Below, in pieces: positions 5,580 to 6,170 of a DNA stretch of 6,170 nt. The notes under the pieces were generated by a model. The model saw nothing but the letters and a program-made list of their open reading frames with translations. It ran no database searches and was not told the origin of the DNA. The stretch spans positions 3,618-9,787 of the forward strand of contig PMBA01000259.1 of assembly GCA_003152795.1 (NCBI GenBank), read 5' to 3'. The first letter of the stretch is position 1, and the number at the start of each line of letters is the position of its first letter. Source of the DNA: Acidobacteriaceae bacterium. Its GTDB lineage: Bacteria; Acidobacteriota; Terriglobia; Terriglobales; Acidobacteriaceae. The position numbers and the translations under genes are program-made.

Positions 5580-5981
5580 ATGGTCGATGTCTTGCCACAC
5601 GAGATCGTGCACGGCGCCACGTTGCGAGGCAATGAATACGGTTGGACCGTTTCCGCGTTTCCTGATGCTCTTGCGAGGGCTGAGGCAATCGGTTACGCCT
5701 GCTTGGGTGGGCAATTCCAGTTTCGCCTGGATGACGGTACGACTTGTGAAATGTATTGGCTCGCTGCCGATTCAAACGATCGAGCGCGTGGCGAATCGTG
5801 GTCGGACTATTCCCATCGTTCTTGCTCAGAGGTTCTGAACAGGTTTCAGAATTTGGTTTCTGCGACTGACTTCAAGAAAGAAACATCTAGCTGGCCATCA
5901 GTTCAAATCGATTCGACAAGAAGCCTAGTGTTCGTCGCATATTTTGTAACTGAGAGTGATCTTGCCAGCACGACTCGCTGA
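5580..5981 (+). CDS. uncharacterised conserved-looking protein
   Basis: I do not recognise a named domain in this 133-residue product. Features that look constrained are [14 protein letters not shown] (21-34), [13 protein letters not shown] (38-50), the C-E-M-Y-W run at 56-60, a GESWSDY segment and a C-terminal [12 protein letters not shown]. There is no signal peptide or membrane segment, so a small soluble alpha/beta protein is likely. The start at ATG 5580 lacks a clear ribosome site, and the frame stays open upstream to 5517, so the true start may differ. Base composition is lower in GC than the operon: 27 of 60 bases at 5881-5940 against 40 of 60 at 4981-5040. This suggests a later arrival. 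Its stop overlaps the ribosome site of the next gene, with 10 bases between the two genes. Confidence 0.75.
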   Translation: MVDVLPHEIVHGATLRGNEYGWTVSAFPDALARAEAIGYACLGGQFQFRLDDGTTCEMYWLAADSNDRARGESWSDYSHRSCSEVLNRFQNLVSATDFKKETSSWPSVQIDSTRSLVFVAYFVTESDLASTTR

Positions 5982-5991
5982 AAGGACCTTT

Positions 5992-6170
5992 ATGACCACC
6001 GAACTAATAGAAAAAACTATGCGTACCGATTACTTCGTAGAACTCGAAAACCTGTATGGAGCTCACAACTACCATCCGCTAGACGTGGTGATCGAGCGCG
6101 CGGAAGGCGTCTGGGTGTATGACGTCGAGGGCAAGCGCTACCTCGATTGCCTGGCGGCGTATTCCGCGGT
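5992..6170 (+). CDS. rocD: ornithine aminotransferase, N-terminus only
   Basis: The first 59 codons of a class-III PLP aminotransferase are visible before the window ends. [20 protein letters not shown] followed by [16 protein letters not shown] and AAYSAV is the characteristic opening of ornithine--oxo-acid aminotransferase, which converts ornithine and 2-oxoglutarate to glutamate-5-semialdehyde and glutamate. The PLP lysine and most of the roughly 400 residues lie outside. AAAGGA at 5981-5986 is a good ribosome site 5 bases before ATG 5992. Position downstream of ornithine carbamoyltransferase and carbamate kinase supports an ornithine-disposal role. Confidence in the subfamily is high from the [11 protein letters not shown] stretch. 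Confidence 0.93.
   Translation, partial: MTTELIEKTMRTDYFVELENLYGAHNYHPLDVVIERAEGVWVYDVEGKRYLDCLAAYSA

Overview
The window looks like a bacterial chromosome segment of fairly high GC, most likely from an acidobacterium of the Terriglobia type. That placement is inference: it rests on the gene combination, the codon use and the style of the hairpin repeats at about 5458-5541, not on a marker gene.

Layout. At the left edge a minus-strand DUF1801-family gene runs off the window (1-256). A 345-base divergent intergenic region (257-601) follows; it carries short direct and inverted repeats that resemble a decayed IS21-type element end. From 602 a plus-strand operon begins: a GTPase annotated in databases as cyclic 2,3-diphosphoglycerate synthetase-like (602-1945), ornithine carbamoyltransferase (1942-2925, ATGA overlap), a four-helix-bundle/23S-IVP gene (2969-3370), carbamate kinase (3429-4424), and an aspartate-carbamoyltransferase-like protein (4424-5428, TAATG overlap). 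Three successive hairpins (5460-5541) and an uncharacterised gene (5580-5981) come next. The start of ornithine aminotransferase (5992 onward, cut by the window edge) ends the segment.

How the genes may work together. Ornithine carbamoyltransferase run in the catabolic direction converts citrulline to ornithine and carbamoyl phosphate. Carbamate kinase then makes ATP from carbamoyl phosphate, and ornithine aminotransferase sends ornithine to glutamate semialdehyde. That is a coherent arginine/citrulline/ornithine degradation module, but no arginine deiminase is visible here. Two members do not fit the textbook pathway: the SIMIBI-like GTPase and the second carbamoyltransferase. The latter keeps the carbamoyl-phosphate motifs of aspartate carbamoyltransferase but appears to lack the 80s-loop lysine and the aspartate-binding glutamine.

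The most striking structural feature is a 492-base module (2937-3428) wedged between the ornithine carbamoyltransferase and carbamate kinase genes. It holds the four-helix-bundle gene, is bounded by imperfect inverted repeats built of CTAGGAG-like units, and forms a strong hairpin directly before the carbamate kinase start. Removing it on paper leaves an 11-base intergenic gap with a plausible ribosome binding site, so it looks like an inserted element.
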